A stretch of DNA of 64,000 nt from Lucifuga dentata (GCA_014773175.1 VXCM01001336.1:62001-126000), one strand, 5' to 3'. Shown: positions 10,340 to 25,300, numbered from the stretch's first letter. The notes: generated by a model not told the origin, from the sequence alone. Program-made: numbers and translations.

Positions 10340-13300
10340 ATGTCTGCGGGGATGCTGAGGTAAAAACGGCGAACTGAATTGTGGTTGTTTGTCCATGAGA
10401 AAAAAGGCCAGGTAGCTATAACTGCATAGCTAGGCTGCTACTGTCTGGCTAACAATAGCTTAGTAATGATAATTTAAATATTTTTTTAAAAGTACGCAGC
10501 AAAAATGTACCTAATGCGACAACATTTGTGTCATTTTGATAATGTCCCATGGGTAGCATTACTCTGTTCGGGTTTGCTCCAGTACAGATAACTAATTCAC
10601 GAGTTAATAAGACAACGCTAGCTAGTTAGTTTTCGATTCGTTGCTTTTTTCCGCTAGTATCGTGCGCAGAAAGACCCTGCCCACAAACTGTGGTCAAAAG
10701 GAAAACCAGTCATTTCCTGAGCACAACAAAGCGTCGCATGTCTGATTTTAATTTCTTGATATGTGGCTCAAATATTAACATGATATCATGCAGTATATAT
10801 TTTTTCGTTAAGTCTAAAAAAACATCAACATTGACCCAAGGGTGGCACTGTAGTTCCAGTTGAGTAAATTTCTTTGCTGCAGTTCTGTTGTGGATCAAAG
10901 TTTTACCCTTCTTCTTTGGACTATATGTGAGCTTTACTGCCATGGTTTGTGTTCCTGTGGCTGATGCTGTTAGATGTGTTGGACCCATTAGCTGCGACTT
11001 TTCCTTGGCACGCTTTACAAACTCAACATACGTCCTCCTCAACTACACCCTGTTTATTTTTAAGATACCCACAATGCTCACAACAATAATAATAAAATAA
11101 CTAAAACTTTGTAGAAAATTAAACCAATTGAAATCTATAGAAAATGGGACAAATCATTCCCAAATGAAATGGTTTTTGGTTTGCTAATTTGGTCTGAATT
11201 TGGATAAGTTTGAGAATCACAGGTCAAGAAGAGAAACAAATGTTGACTCTCCAGAGTACTTTTTAATTACTAAAACTTCATTCATTCTGTTATGTTTGTT
11301 AAACACTAAGTTGATGAGCTTGTTAAGCTGCTAGCAGATATCGAGTTGACCATAACCATCTTTTCTCCTTGAATTTAGCACCAGCAAGCTTGGTGTATTG
11401 GTGGCCAGACTGCACCAATACTTGGCTCATGCTCCTGTAGAAGACAAAACAACAGCCTTGGAGGATACTAATGGTACAACCTCTGATTATTACCTAGTGA
11501 TGAGAAATGCTCATAAGTATTTACAGAGTTTAAAATTTTTGCTTAGCATGGTTCTCATTACAGTTACTTGAATCTCTGTTCACAGGTTTGAGAAACGGGA
11601 GCTGCACTGTTGAAAATTCAACAGGCCAGACTGCAACAGAGGTAACTGAATATTTTGGCAAACAAACATTTTACACTGGTGTTAATTGACTCCTGGTGAA
11701 AATGTAGTCACACCTGAAAATTTGCCAAGCAGAACTGTGAGGCAGCTTGTTTTACTGTGAAATTTTCATTCTGATAAACACTTTGACAAAAATAGAAATC
11801 CAACGAGTATAGTTAATATTAAATGACATTATGAGAAACTAAAAGCTGATTCACATACAGTATATAAGTCATTACCAAAGTACTGCTAAATCTCACTTAT
11901 TCTGGTTATCTCAGATTTAAAAAAAAATTGGAGGATGCTAGGATAGGCAAACCACCTCCACACTAAACAGCTGGGATAAACCCTGGATTTTTAAGCTAAA
12001 AGCAGAAAGACTGTACAAAGACTTTACAAAGACTGTTGTGCTTTTTTTAAATGCTTTTAAATAAAGTAGTTAGTAGGAGTGCGTCTGTCTTTGATGCAAT
12101 TAACAGTCAAAGTGCCACAGATCTACCAGTAATCACAGTCTTGTTTTGCAGGCAGGAGTCTCTGTGGATATCACAAAATATTCTGGATCAAAGAGGTGAG
12201 TTGTTATTTCATTTAAACCAGGTATCACAAACCAAGTTTGTGATACCTGAAACATGGCTTCAATAATCAGGTGGAAAAATGGTCAAACAGATTCTGCATT
12301 ACCAGTAGCTCATTCTGGACTGAGGCTTTAATGTTGTGAAAGAAAAAGTGAATGTACTCTTTGTTTTTATACTCCTGCATATATATGCTTTATTTAACTT
12401 AGAAGTGTTGATTTATATGAGTGTGTAATCCATATAAAGTGTGTAACTTTTATTAAGTTCATGTAATCATTCAATATGTATCAATTATCTATGTAATCAC
12501 CCATGTAATCATTGTATTCATCGAGGACTATATGTTCTCTGGGCTGTCGTCTCTCTTGTGACCCTGTGTGCCTTATTTGGATAAGTCATGCTGAATCATA
12601 AGAAGCCTTAAACAGNTCTCTCTTGTGACCCTGTGTGCCTTATTTGGATAAGTCATGCTGAATCATAAGAAGCCTTAAACAGATGCCTTACAAAAATGCC
12701 GAGTCCTGTTTAGATGCCTGCAAGGTTGGAGAGACTTCTTGTCTTAAACAGGAAGTGTAAATCATGTTTGACCAAAAAAGGGATCATGAACTGTTCAAAC
12801 TGTCCCTACGATCTCTTCTTAAGAGATAACAATTCTCAGCATGTGTGGAAAATGCTAGACCAACATCATGACCTTGCAGGTGGCACCAGTGGTGCCATGA
12901 GTATAATGTCAGCCGAAACTTTGAGAGGGGAGGTGTCCCTCTGATGAGAGAACACATTCACTAGCAGTATATTAAGAGGAGCAGAAGCTCGTGACTTCGA
13001 GGCTGTATGGAACTGTCCATGACATTGCTTCCCATGTACATGAGAATAAAGAGTGTGATCTGCAATAGAGAAAAGTCGTGAGACCCTTTAATTTCTACGA
13101 CAGTGTTTAAAGGGCAGCATCACCAGGTTTGATAAACAAATATTCATTACGCCTTATCACTGCTGTCCCTGACAAAGTAAACTGACATGCTGTAGAACAT
13201 GTGGCATATTCTCTCTCTCTCTGAGATCTAACCTGTTTCATTGGTATTACAGGAAACCTTCTGTTGTCATAAAGCATTCTGGACTGGATGAATCTGGCGA

Positions 13301-16300
13301 CTCAAATGGAAGTGACGATGACATGTATATACCAATTAGTTCAAACGGTCAATTTGATGTAACTAGATTACCAAAAGGTAGGTTTAAAAGTTGCCACTCC
13401 ATTGTGTAGGGTGGGAGGGGGGTCAATTTAACAGTTACGTTTCATCTTAGATGTGGACGTCATCACTAATCAGACGAAGTTAGATAGTGGAGATGTTGTA
13501 TGAGTTACTATTTTCATAGATTTTTAGGGGTGTGTTCTGTAACATTTATTGTTGATGTGTTGTCCACTTTCTTTAGTCTTCGTTATGTCCTTTCTTGACA
13601 GCGAGGCCATATAAACTGTTCGTGTAGTTCATTGTTATGAATGTTTAGATGCAAATAGTCTTCAGATCTGTCTTTGGCTTTAAAGAATAAATGTAACCTT
13701 GCTCTTTGGTTTGTTTCTTTGCTTGAATGTTTATTGGTACAGGCACTGTGCTGGTAAGGCCTGAGCCAGTGGATAATGTGAGAGACGATTTCAGGGGCCC
13801 AGAGTTTCGGAGCAGGAAGTCCGGGGTACTGCGAAAAGAGTTTACAAGAAGACGTAGAGGTCAGTCTCTTTTGAAGCATATTTCCATAAATTTGCACATC
13901 ACCTCATGGCTCCTCTGAAAAACCATTTCTTTAGCTACCAATAAAGGCTTTGCCTCTATCAGAAAAAATGGTCAAAAATCAGTATAACATATAAAAAAAA
14001 AAAAAACTAAAAGAAGGCAACGCTTATACCAGATAGCTTATACCAAGGAAACTACCATCAGCACAAGGTGTCAAGAGAAATAAATATCTGACAGATTCCT
14101 GGTAGCCATTGTTTTATTCGTTTTGTTCAAAAGAAGTGTTAAGCCTTTGTTTATAAAGCCTTTGGTTTGACTCAGTGTTTGGCTCCTTGCTTGACCATAA
14201 TCACTTCCCTACGCTTTGACTTGAGTTAGGATTTTTAAATCATATCTCTATAGCAATACTGGGTCTGTGCTGGGTGATATAACCTGAATTTTTTCATGGT
14301 ATATCTTGAATTTTTGATGGTAGCAATATATGTATACCACTGTCTATACATTTTCCTCCTGTAGTTTTAATTAAATGTAGTTACATGTTAAAACAGACAT
14401 ATATTTAAATGGTAAGAAATGCTGGGGGATACAATTGAGATAATCAACAGAGACAGGAACAACAGTGAAGAAATTGAAGGAAAAAAAAACCCAATTCGGG
14501 CGTGATTCATAGTTATTAGTTTTATTCAAAATAAATTAATGCAGACTGTGCAGGATAACAGTTGATGCAAGTGGCAGCAATTTAAGCAACCTCAAAGAAA
14601 CATGATAACAACCACAAATATTAAAAATGTCTGAGAATGAGCTTTGTCATTATGAGCTCCAGCAGATTCACAGCTGAGAAGTGTAGATGAAAGATGTATT
14701 CACAGCTGACAGCTATATCTCTGCCCTGTTTGCTCATTTTAGGAATTTGCAGCATATGAACATGGCTTAGCTGTAGAGCTTGACTTCATAGCAGTTAAAT
14801 GTAATGTTTCAACTGTGGCTGCATCTGCTATGATGGTATTCATCATACAGTGCCCTGAAATTGTAGTTGAGTAGCAGATGTAGAGCGCTGTGTGTCTTGT
14901 TGTAACATTGCTGAGATTTTGAGTCCCACTTGTGACAGCGTGGGACTCTAAGGATGATGGTTTTGGTCAGTCAGTAGGTTGGTTGCTTTAGAGCAGTTTG
15001 GCTGGTTGGGTGTGAGGAGCAGCACAGCCTTTAGTGGCCAAGAAGCTTTTTGGTACTTAAGGGTCGATATTCCAGGAGAACCTTATTGTTCTGAAAGGTG
15101 TTTTAGCCAAATTACAGCAGGTGGTTTGTAATGCATAAGGACGTTCTGCAGAAAGATCATTTGACTCTGAGCACCACCGAGATACTCATAAAACACAAGG
15201 TGCTTATTTGGATGGGACTCTAATTGTGGGAAGACCAATGAACATGCCAAAAAATGCATTTGGGACTCTTAAAATAAATCAGTCTCCTGCAGAGAAATAA
15301 ATTCCATCTGAATATTTTTTCCTTTCATTTATTTCATCCTGATATATTGTGAAATATAGAGCAGTCACATGACAAGGACAGCCACTTATTCTTTAGGTGG
15401 TATATAGTGGGTTGAAGTAGAAAATGAGCCAGGCAGTCTCTCAAGCTGTGTTGCAGCTGTTTTGTCGGTAATGACAGTGGTGTATTTTTGTAGGAGTTGA
15501 ACACTTGGGAATTGTCAGTTGCACAGCATGTGGTCGACAAGTTAACCATTTCCGGAGAGATTCCTTCTATCAGCACCCTGTTCTGAAGGTTCTTGTTTGC
15601 AAGGTAAGCCTACTCACGCGTTCTTAAAAAGCTATTCTGATCAATTTTACAATTACCTCTGACATTTCAGTCAGTATTCATGAATATGTAGAACGCTCCA
15701 AAATCCAGAATCCCAGAAAACAGATCTAAATATATGCTGTCATGAAGATGTAAAATCTAGAATTGACATTACTTGGTGAAAGTGACAAGAAACACTCGGG
15801 ACATTTTAGAGCTTCATACTGCATTATGTGCTGATGCTAGCACTCTTTATGTTGTTAACATCCACATTTGTTACCCGTGGAGAGCTTATACATAAATGAC
15901 AATCACCAGGTTCGGCATTGAGTCTATATTTTCGAACTGGGAGAGTGTTATTCATGTTCACAAGTATTGATTTGAACTGTGGGGCTGAAGTGTTTGAATG
16001 TAAAAATGTTGGCTGGATTTAAGGAGTTTCTCAAAATACATTTTAGTAATAGTGTTAAAAAGCATAAAGTTTCTTAGGTTTTAGTCAGATTCAACTAACA
16101 AGCATTAACATGGCAACACTATTTGTAATATTAAAATTTTAAAAAACATTGTTCATGGTAATTCTAGGTTTGTATCTCACATTTGTTTAAACTGTAAGTA
16201 TATTTTGTTTTGCCAGTCTTGCTACAATTACTACACAAGTGATGACATCAGTAAAGATGGAGATGGAATGGACGAACAGTGCAGGCATGATGGTGTTTAA

Positions 16301-19300
16301 TATTCTAACAGAAATTTAAAAGATGCCTTCAACTTAGTTGGTAGTTTAACATTAATTGTCATCTTTTACTTCTACAGATGGTGTGCTGAAGGAGGCAACT
16401 TAATCTGCTGTGACTATTGTAGCAATGCCTTCTGTAAGAAGTGCATTTTAAGAAATTTGGGGAGGAAGGAACTATCTGGTATCTTGGAGAGCAAATGGTA
16501 CTGCTACGTCTGCAGCCCAGAGCCACTTTTTGACCTCGTGGTGGCTTGTGACAGTGTCCTTGAAAACATAGAACGTCTCTTGCAACAGCAACCCAGAAGG
16601 AGCCGAGTCGAGCCTGAGAAGTCTGAATTTTTTGACATCTTGCCATGCTTACCACAGAACATTCCTCAGGATAAGTGGGATCACAGCGGTATGGATGGTA
16701 ATGTGGTCTTCAACTACAATGCACTGCAGACTTCAAAGGATCTAACCAAAAAGGCCAAACACTTAGTGGACTCGACAAACACTTTGAACCAAACATTTGT
16801 CAATTTCATTCACACCGTGACAAATAAGCATACAGCTGGTGTTCGTCTCCTGCATTTGAAAGCTTTTTTGTCAGTATTAAAAGTCTTACAGAAATCTCAT
16901 GCAGCCCTGGAGGATAGCCTTAAGGAAGAATTCAGTGACTTGGATATGTTGAACTGTTGGGAAAAATTACTTAGTGATGATTTGGACACTAGATGTCACG
17001 TACAAGAAGTAGACGAGATGGAGCTCTCTGATGAAAGATGCTTGAGTGACTTGCAGAAGTTGGCATCTGAGCATTTGGAAGATAATAACTCTGATGCAAA
17101 GGGCTTTGTAGACGGCATAAAGGTTATTTCCCACATGGCAAGTGCCCATGACTGCCCCGGGGAAGACTTGGAGTCAGCATCATGTAAACCCAAATTGAGG
17201 TCCCCAAAAATTAACCCAAAGCCTTCTGAAAGTTTTGTTAACGTGACTAAAGAACTTGTTGTGAAACTTACCCCAGTGCCGTTGGCTCAGGAGCCACCCA
17301 GTAATCCCCTGGGAATGCAGGCAAACATGCACACGAGAGTGAAGTCAGAAGGAAAAGATGAATCAAAACATCAACAGATGGATGTTTGTGTCAAAGCGGA
17401 CAGCAAGCCAAACAGTGAAATCTCTGGTGCGTTGAGGGAATCGGCAGACGAGGAACACCAATACAGACGGTCTCCTCGTGTCAAAACCACTCCTCTGCGT
17501 CGACCAAGCGACGTCAAAGCTGGCACTTCCCTTTCAACAGTGGACAGTGACAGTGACTCGGACACTCCTATCACAGTACCAATGAAGGACACTGAAGAAC
17601 AAGGCCTGAGCAGAGCGAGAGAGGACTCAGACTCAGACGAAGTCCCCACAGCTTTACTCGAGCGAGCAGCAATGACGCAAAGCTCCGACGAGCCCCAGAG
17701 TGACAACGAAGATAAAGCGTCAACTCACGTGACCAAGAAGCGTCTGTTTTGGCTAACTAAGAACACCCCTCTCTCACCAGAAAAACTTCGCCTCAAGCGT
17801 AAGGTGTTGGACAGTTCCTCCGAGTGCAATCCAAGCAAAAGAAGAATGGAGGCTGAAAGAGACCGCGCCACAGATTCATCCAGTGATGGTCGAGGTCTGC
17901 AGGACAAAGTGAAGCACAAGAGCGTGCTGAGGCCGATGGGGAAGCCACACTCAGTCAGCAGAGAGAGTGAAGGTGCAGCTCGAATACAGCGGAGAATGCA
18001 GGCTGGAAAGTCTAAGACTGACTCCCTAGCAAAAGCGATGGAATCGTCGACTTCGTCAAGTGATGACAAGCATGATGATGATTCAGACAGTGCTGAAGAT
18101 GATCAGAAGATGAAGCCTATCACCGATGATATGGCCTTACTGGGTGCAGCAGCGTTCCGTCAGTCATCTGGTGAGTCTCACTTTAGTAGTTTACATCGAT
18201 GTGCTGCAATTGTTAAGGTTTGTGTGATTCACAGCTGTAACCGAAATAACTGGCATAGGATCAAATTACTTTTTTTTCTAGTAATATTAGGGAGCTGGAT
18301 GACAGGATCCAATGATGTTATTGACAATTCTTTTGAGAAACTCGGTGTGATAGTGGTAGCTGACTAGTTTTCTGCCTAATCACTGATGCTAAGCTAAATG
18401 GATAATACTTGCTCTTGCTACCCATGTGATTAACTGGATTGTGACATACTAATAGTATTAGCCTTATTCAAAGTCTAATATGATGTACTATCAGTCAGAA
18501 GTAAGTATACCCCTATCTATTAGGAAGAAACGCAGAAATATTACTTTCTGTAGACAATGTCTAGATTGGATAGCCATTTGGATCTGTCGAGCCTTTATTG
18601 CAGCACATTTAACAATAACTGAAATTGGGAAAATACTTAAAGCAGAATTTGTATTAACTAATATTTTACATAAGAAAGTACACCCCTTAACAAAAATGTT
18701 AATATTTTGTAGATCCACCATTGTTTGCCAGCACAGCTTGTACACGTCTTGGCATTGAATGAACTAAGGGTAGGGAAGTGCACCTGGTCGCTGTTTGTTG
18801 ACCATTGTACCCATTCTTTTAAACGTTTAGATAACCTTCGCCACAGTATATTTGCTTATTAGCGAAGTTTTAGCAATGGTTTTGTACCCAACTTTGCTTT
18901 TATGCAATTCAACGATTCTTTTTTTCAAATCTTCTGACAGTTCTCTCCCACATGGAGCTATTTTTACTATGTGGCTTCAGACTGTTACAAGATTTGTCTT
19001 GCACAAACTTCCACACTATTCAAGTGTACATTGCATGAAAAGGTCACAGGTGATGTGGTGTTAAACAGGCAGTGTCTGTAGTAAAGGTGTTTAATCTACT
19101 GACACATGCTGCTTTGTTTTGACTAGGAGTGTACTTACTTTGAACCTATGTAGAAGATTAGTTAATAAAAATTATGTTTGAAGTATTTTCCCAATTTCAT
19201 TTATTGTTAAATGTGCTGCAAAAAAGGCTCAATAGATCCAAATGGCTATCCAACCTAGACATTGCCTACAGAAAGTAAAACCTCTGTTTTTCTTAATCGA

Positions 19301-22300
19301 CAGGGGTGTACTTACAGTACTTCTGACTGATACTGTATAAATCATGATTAAATTTGGTCCAACTACAGTCTATAAATGGTAAAGTAGTAGATAAGTGATC
19401 TGAATTGTGTAGTAACGTTTCATGCTATAATGACTTTTAGGTTACATTTACACAACTATTGATGGTCAATTCTGATCTTTTGCTTATTTCCCTTTTTTTT
19501 TTTTTTGCAGTGCATTTGGCAAGGAGATTCCGGCCTATGTATTTAGATTGCAGTCACATTGGCAAATATCCAATACGTATGCGATTTATTTCCACATATG
19601 CATGCAGCCCAAAACGGATCTGAAAATATCCAATAATTTCATGTGCTTTATTGCCATTTACATCTTCATGAAGCACATCTGATATGTGCCACACGAGCAA
19701 AATATCCAAATGAGGTTACTTGTACATGGTAGTGTAAATGTAGCACTACGTGCTCTATGAGTGCCAATCTGCAGACATGCAAGAACGTCCTAAATAGATA
19801 TTCACATAGGTGCCTCCCAGCACTCGCTCTAGTGGCAGTGCACTGCTAGAAAACATGGGACCTGAAGGTCTTTGCTATTTGAAGTAAGCTGAGTTTTGGG
19901 AGGACAAATAAAATGCTGCTATAAAGTAATTCAAAGAGATGTTATCAGTGAAATGTGTTCATCCTAAGTGCCACAGAAAAGCTTTTATGTTAAAAATGGG
20001 TGGCTCAGGAAGGTTTGCCTGCAAATTTATTGTTAATTTATAATAAATTGAGAACAGTTTGTCTTGGGAGGCCAAAATTATACAACTAGTAGTTTGCAGT
20101 GAGCTTTCTTTGAAAAGAAAAAATACTAAAACTGTAGAACTTGCTTAACTTTATAATCTGTGATTGCTGTCTTTGCAGGAGAAGAGGAGCAGTCTGGGCC
20201 CTCTTGGGCAGCAGAGGATGATGATGATGATCCAGAAAATAGGTATGATTCAAAAAGCCTGGATTTAGACTTTGTAACACATCCTAGGTGTGAAAAAAAG
20301 GCTACGACTTCAACCTCCAACCTCTGTCTAAAATCTGGCAACCAGCTTGTCATCAAGACTCAGTTGCCGTCAATTCAAAAGCGACCAAAGCGTAGCTGCA
20401 GTTCAGCAACAACGATTAAATACAAATTCTAGAGGTTCACTGTGAGACATTGGGTCTGAGACCAAACCTTTAAGATGTGTTAACCAACAATAGGCATCTG
20501 TAAGGTTTTAGTTTCTAACATATTTGCCTTTGCATGAAGTACTTGAGTTTATTTTATTTTTCTAATTAAAAAAACAATTATATATATATATATATATATA
20601 TATATCTATAGATATCTATATCTATATATATCTATCTATATCTATATATCTATATATAGATCTATATATATATATATATATAGATATCTATATATATATA
20701 TTCTCATACATACCTCATTTGTATTATTTGGTCACTTGCTTTTGGTGTTGATCCAAAAGCAAGAACTTTGTATCTGAACTGCTTTTCACTTGAGTAGAGC
20801 TTTGAGCACAGGTTTGTACAAAAGAAATAAACTTTCTGTGCCTCACAGCTCAACATGTTGATTGTCGGTTGGGTTTCAGTTACAGTATTTTAACATTTAC
20901 AAAGTTTGAACTTCAGTCTACTGATCCACGACTGCACAGAACCATTTAATATTATGTACAGGTGAAGTATGAAGTTGAAAACTTTATGCTTGCCCTAACG
21001 ATTTGCCAACATTTACATTACATTTCATTATAATTTATTATTAGCTACTTCAATAAGATACTGATATTGTGAAGTAATTTGTTTCTAATCCAGAGAAATT
21101 GTAAATAATTGTGAACAATTTTTTTGTTCATTTGGTAGGTAAAACTTGCAACTTTGTAAGCATATATAAAACTTTGATGCTTCACCTTCAGAGAAATTGT
21201 TTTGATTTTTTTTCCCGAACAAATGTACCCTAAATAGATCACAGTTATAGTTTAAGTTATTTTTGCCTTTATTAAGGTAAGATGACATTTAATAATTCCA
21301 GATACAATGTAAATGCACAACAGACTTATTTTATTCAGTTACTGAATTATCTGAATTATCTTTTTTTTTCTTTTTTTTTTTTCTTTTTACTATTTACAAT
21401 CTATTCTGATTGTTGGCCACAAAATCAATAGCAGTTCTCTTATCAATCACAATTTCTTGGCATTCACCTTGTACTTCTTTCTTATCAGGCTTGTATTTGA
21501 TGCTCGTGTTAAAGCGTGTTCTTTTTTGACAAGAGCTGTGATGTTATAATGAACAATTGCAAATTATTATAGGGCTCCTACTCTCATGGAAACAAGGTCA
21601 TCAACTTGTAATCCTGGAAAATAGTCTGGTTCCACATCTAGTAAAGTTTGGGATATTTTTCACTTGGTATGATGTTTTATGTCACTTGTGGACAGCAGGA
21701 TGTAGTTATTTGATGCTTACATGGGGCACAGCAGTCAGAGATGTGAAGCGTTAAGATCAAGGCACTGTTATTTGCATTTTCCCACCATTATCAGTAATAA
21801 ATTTTATTGTGACATTTTTTGCAGTTTGGTTTAGAGTCTCTATGTTCTTTAAAAGGTTTTCACTAATCACAACTTATTTAGAGCAGGTATCATGGCAGAT
21901 TGATACTCCTCTGGATGCCTCAAGTGCACATTTATGCCATTGATAGCAGATGGTGTGTTTGAAATCATTGCATCTGACACATCTAGTGTGGTTTACTGTG
22001 TTACTGTGTTACAGTCAGTAAAGCCAAGTTCACAGTTACACATCAGACCTGGACCATACTGATGATCTGAATGTACCGTAGTAATCTTTGCTTTTGGCTA
22101 TGGAACAAGAGATCAGTAATAATCCTGAGATTTTGGATGAAAGCATAACATATGACCTAACGGATGAACCTTGTATTCAACTTTTCTTTCCTTTTATGAT
22201 ATTTATTGATCATGTTGCTGTTGCTGCTGCACTGATACAGCTTTGGAATTGAGCCTTGCCTGTACGACTTAACTTTGTAACATTTGAAATAGGGCTGGGC

Positions 22301-25300
22301 GATATGGCCTAAAAATAAAATCTGTTTGTTTTGTTTTTTTCCACACTTAAGGACGATTCTCGATTTTAATCTCGATTTTTCTTGTTTTTCTCCAAACTAA
22401 CTAAAAAAAAAAAAAAAAAAAAAAAAGATGGAGCCATAATTTAAACAAGTATTTTCTTTACTAAAATACTAGAAACAAATAATGATGCTTTTAAATAAAA
22501 TTGTAGGGCTTTCTTAACAAAAATACTTGCAAAATAAAAAGGTTTTTATAGCAATTTACAGGTTCCTTGCAAGGAACACAAGCCTGTCTGCTGTCTCTGG
22601 CTTGAGGCTCTGTGATATGTTGCAATATTCATAACCGTATTGAAGACCCTCTTATCATATGCGATGACACTGGAAAATGATGCAGCTAACTTCATTTACT
22701 TTTTCGCTGCACTTTGCAACTGAGCATCTGCATCTGGCAGCGCTGCATTGTTGCCACTCAGTTGCGTGTTTCTGTCGCAACTACTGAAATGCATTTGAAA
22801 CGCTGCTACTTTTAGTAGCTGCATCTCCTACAAACTTTACACATTTGCTCGACGTCGTGAAGCGCAAAACCAAATCACTGAAGTCACTTTACCTTTTTTA
22901 GCAACAAACTCGTCTTCAGTCAAACTGTTTGTTGGTATCTTGACAGCACGTCTGACCTGCTGAAAGCTTTGTGGAACGTATCAATGAACGTGATGAATGA
23001 TTGTTGGTGGGTTTAACGAGCACAAAATGGGCTTGTTTGACGGAAAGCGACCCAATGCTGCATTTTTCCCATTAAAAATAGTTAGATATTAGTAAAAAAA
23101 AAAAAAACATCTCGATTTTGCAATTCATCTATTTTACACATCGTGCCAAAATATAAAATCAAATTAATCAATTCAATCATTTATCGCCCTGTCCTAATTT
23201 GAAAATATGTAATATTAGAAATGTATAGCAACACTTTGTCCATGTGCTGCTGGAGTATTGGAACTTATTATGCTTCATGCTAACTAGGTGGGTCTGACAT
23301 GGACCACTAAGTTTTATACATTTTCAAAACAACCACATTGAGGAGTATGGAAGATTATAAGGGAAACAATTTAAATTAAAAAAAAAGTGAAATATAATAC
23401 ACATTTGCGGAATACAATACATGTTTTCATTTGTATTTCAATTCCATGCATGCATTTACTGTATCATAACTAAGTGAAAAAGATATAGTGCAAACTGTTT
23501 GTTTTGTTTGAATGATTGAATTAATTGTTTTTCATTGTGACATGAATTTTTCATGCCATGTTACAATCAAATCACAGTAAGGTGAAAAGATCAGGGATTT
23601 TCCATTTCACTGTTGACCAGCAGGGGGCAGCATAGACATGCCAATTCTAAATGCAAAGTCATCTCATTTATTTTTCTGTAGCTGCTGCGTTATCAGTGCC
23701 AGAATGAAAAAGAAAACACAACATGAGGGCAGAGCTTAAGGCATGGTTTGTTCTGAACACTCATTAGCAATGATGTTATACTATTCCGTGTAGAGTGTGT
23801 GCATTTGCAGGTGATAACGATCATGTTGGATCAGGAGAGAATAAAGGATGAGATTGCAGCTCTGTTGCTACAAGCGGAAGAACATACAGTTAGCGATGAT
23901 TCCACACTGTAGAGGTTCGCAATTTCTGGTACTATAATCTGCATTTCCAAGTACCTGATTATGGAGGCAATAGGAATGTGTATGGGAGCCCGGTCGATCA
24001 GGCTGGTTATGTCCCAGCTGCATCTTCACCAGAAACTGTTAGTGTGAGGAGGCTAACCTGTTCCTACTGTTTGCAAAGCTTGTTTTGTTTGTTGAAGAAA
24101 TTCGTCACTTGTGAGATGTCTCCTTTTCTCTCTACAACCACTCCTCACAGAATAATGTAAAATCGTTGCCAATGCGCGTTCAGAACAAACTAAGCTAACT
24201 AGCTAAGCTCCACCTCCATGCTGTGATTGGACTGTTTTCTTTTTCATTCTGGCATTAATAATGCAGCTGCTCCAGAAAAAGACATGAGAGGGCTTTGATT
24301 TAGTTTTGGCATGTCTATGCTGCCCTCTGCTGGACAACAATGAAATGAAAAACTCCAGATCTTTTCTTTTCACCGTACTATGATTTCATTGTAATGTGGC
24401 ATGAAGAATTCATGTCACAATGAAAAACAATTAATTCAATCATTCAAACAAAACAAATGAACAGTTTGCACTATACCACATGTTTTTTCACTTAATTATG
24501 ACAGTAAATGCATGGATGGAAATGAAATACAAACGAAAACATGTATTTCACAAATGTGTATTATATTTTACCCTGTTTTTTATATTAATTGTGTCCCTTA
24601 TAATCTTCCATAGGGGAGTTGTTAACAGTGTGCATATCTTTGTAATCTTGATGCGATTAAGCATATAAAATAGAACAACATGCACACTTTCACTTTAGGA
24701 GAGGGGAGGAGTTTTTAGGAATTCAGGATCATGTTTTTTTTTTTTTTTNTTTTTTTTTTTTTTATCTCAATACAATTGGCACTCACTTTCACTTCTCTCT
24801 TCAAAGGTATTCATGATGTAGCAGACAGAAGAGAGCTTGAGAAAGAAATTAAAACCCTTCCTACTTTTACACATCGTCATGCACTGCCAATTGCTGCATG
24901 AAGTGGACAAGACTGTTGGATTCAAAAAGTTTCAGATTTTGCTGGACACAATTCGATGATCTAACAGGCACTTCGGTTGAAGCATACTGAAGCGTTTACC
25001 TGTGTATGTGCAATATAGTTGTGATTTGAGGGCTGCTGTAAGATGTGCTTTAGACATGTTTTTTCTGATGGCCAAGTTAACTCTCCTTGGGGAGCCTGGA
25101 AACACCTCCTTTACTATGTATGAATGTCTGTCAACCTCTGACAGAGAGACATTTTCTTTCACAGTGGCGCTTTAAGAGAGGCAGTTTCTTTGTTAAAAAA
25201 AATTATGTAGATTACCTTTGAGGAATAAAACTACATTAATAAGTCTTTTAACTAGGCATATATGGAAAATTTGTACAATTAAAACCTTACTGAAGTTAAG

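Noticed and set aside
14265..14330. GTGCTGGGTGATATAACC, resembling a hAT left end
   Set aside because: I could not find a matching right end or target duplication, so it was not called as an element.
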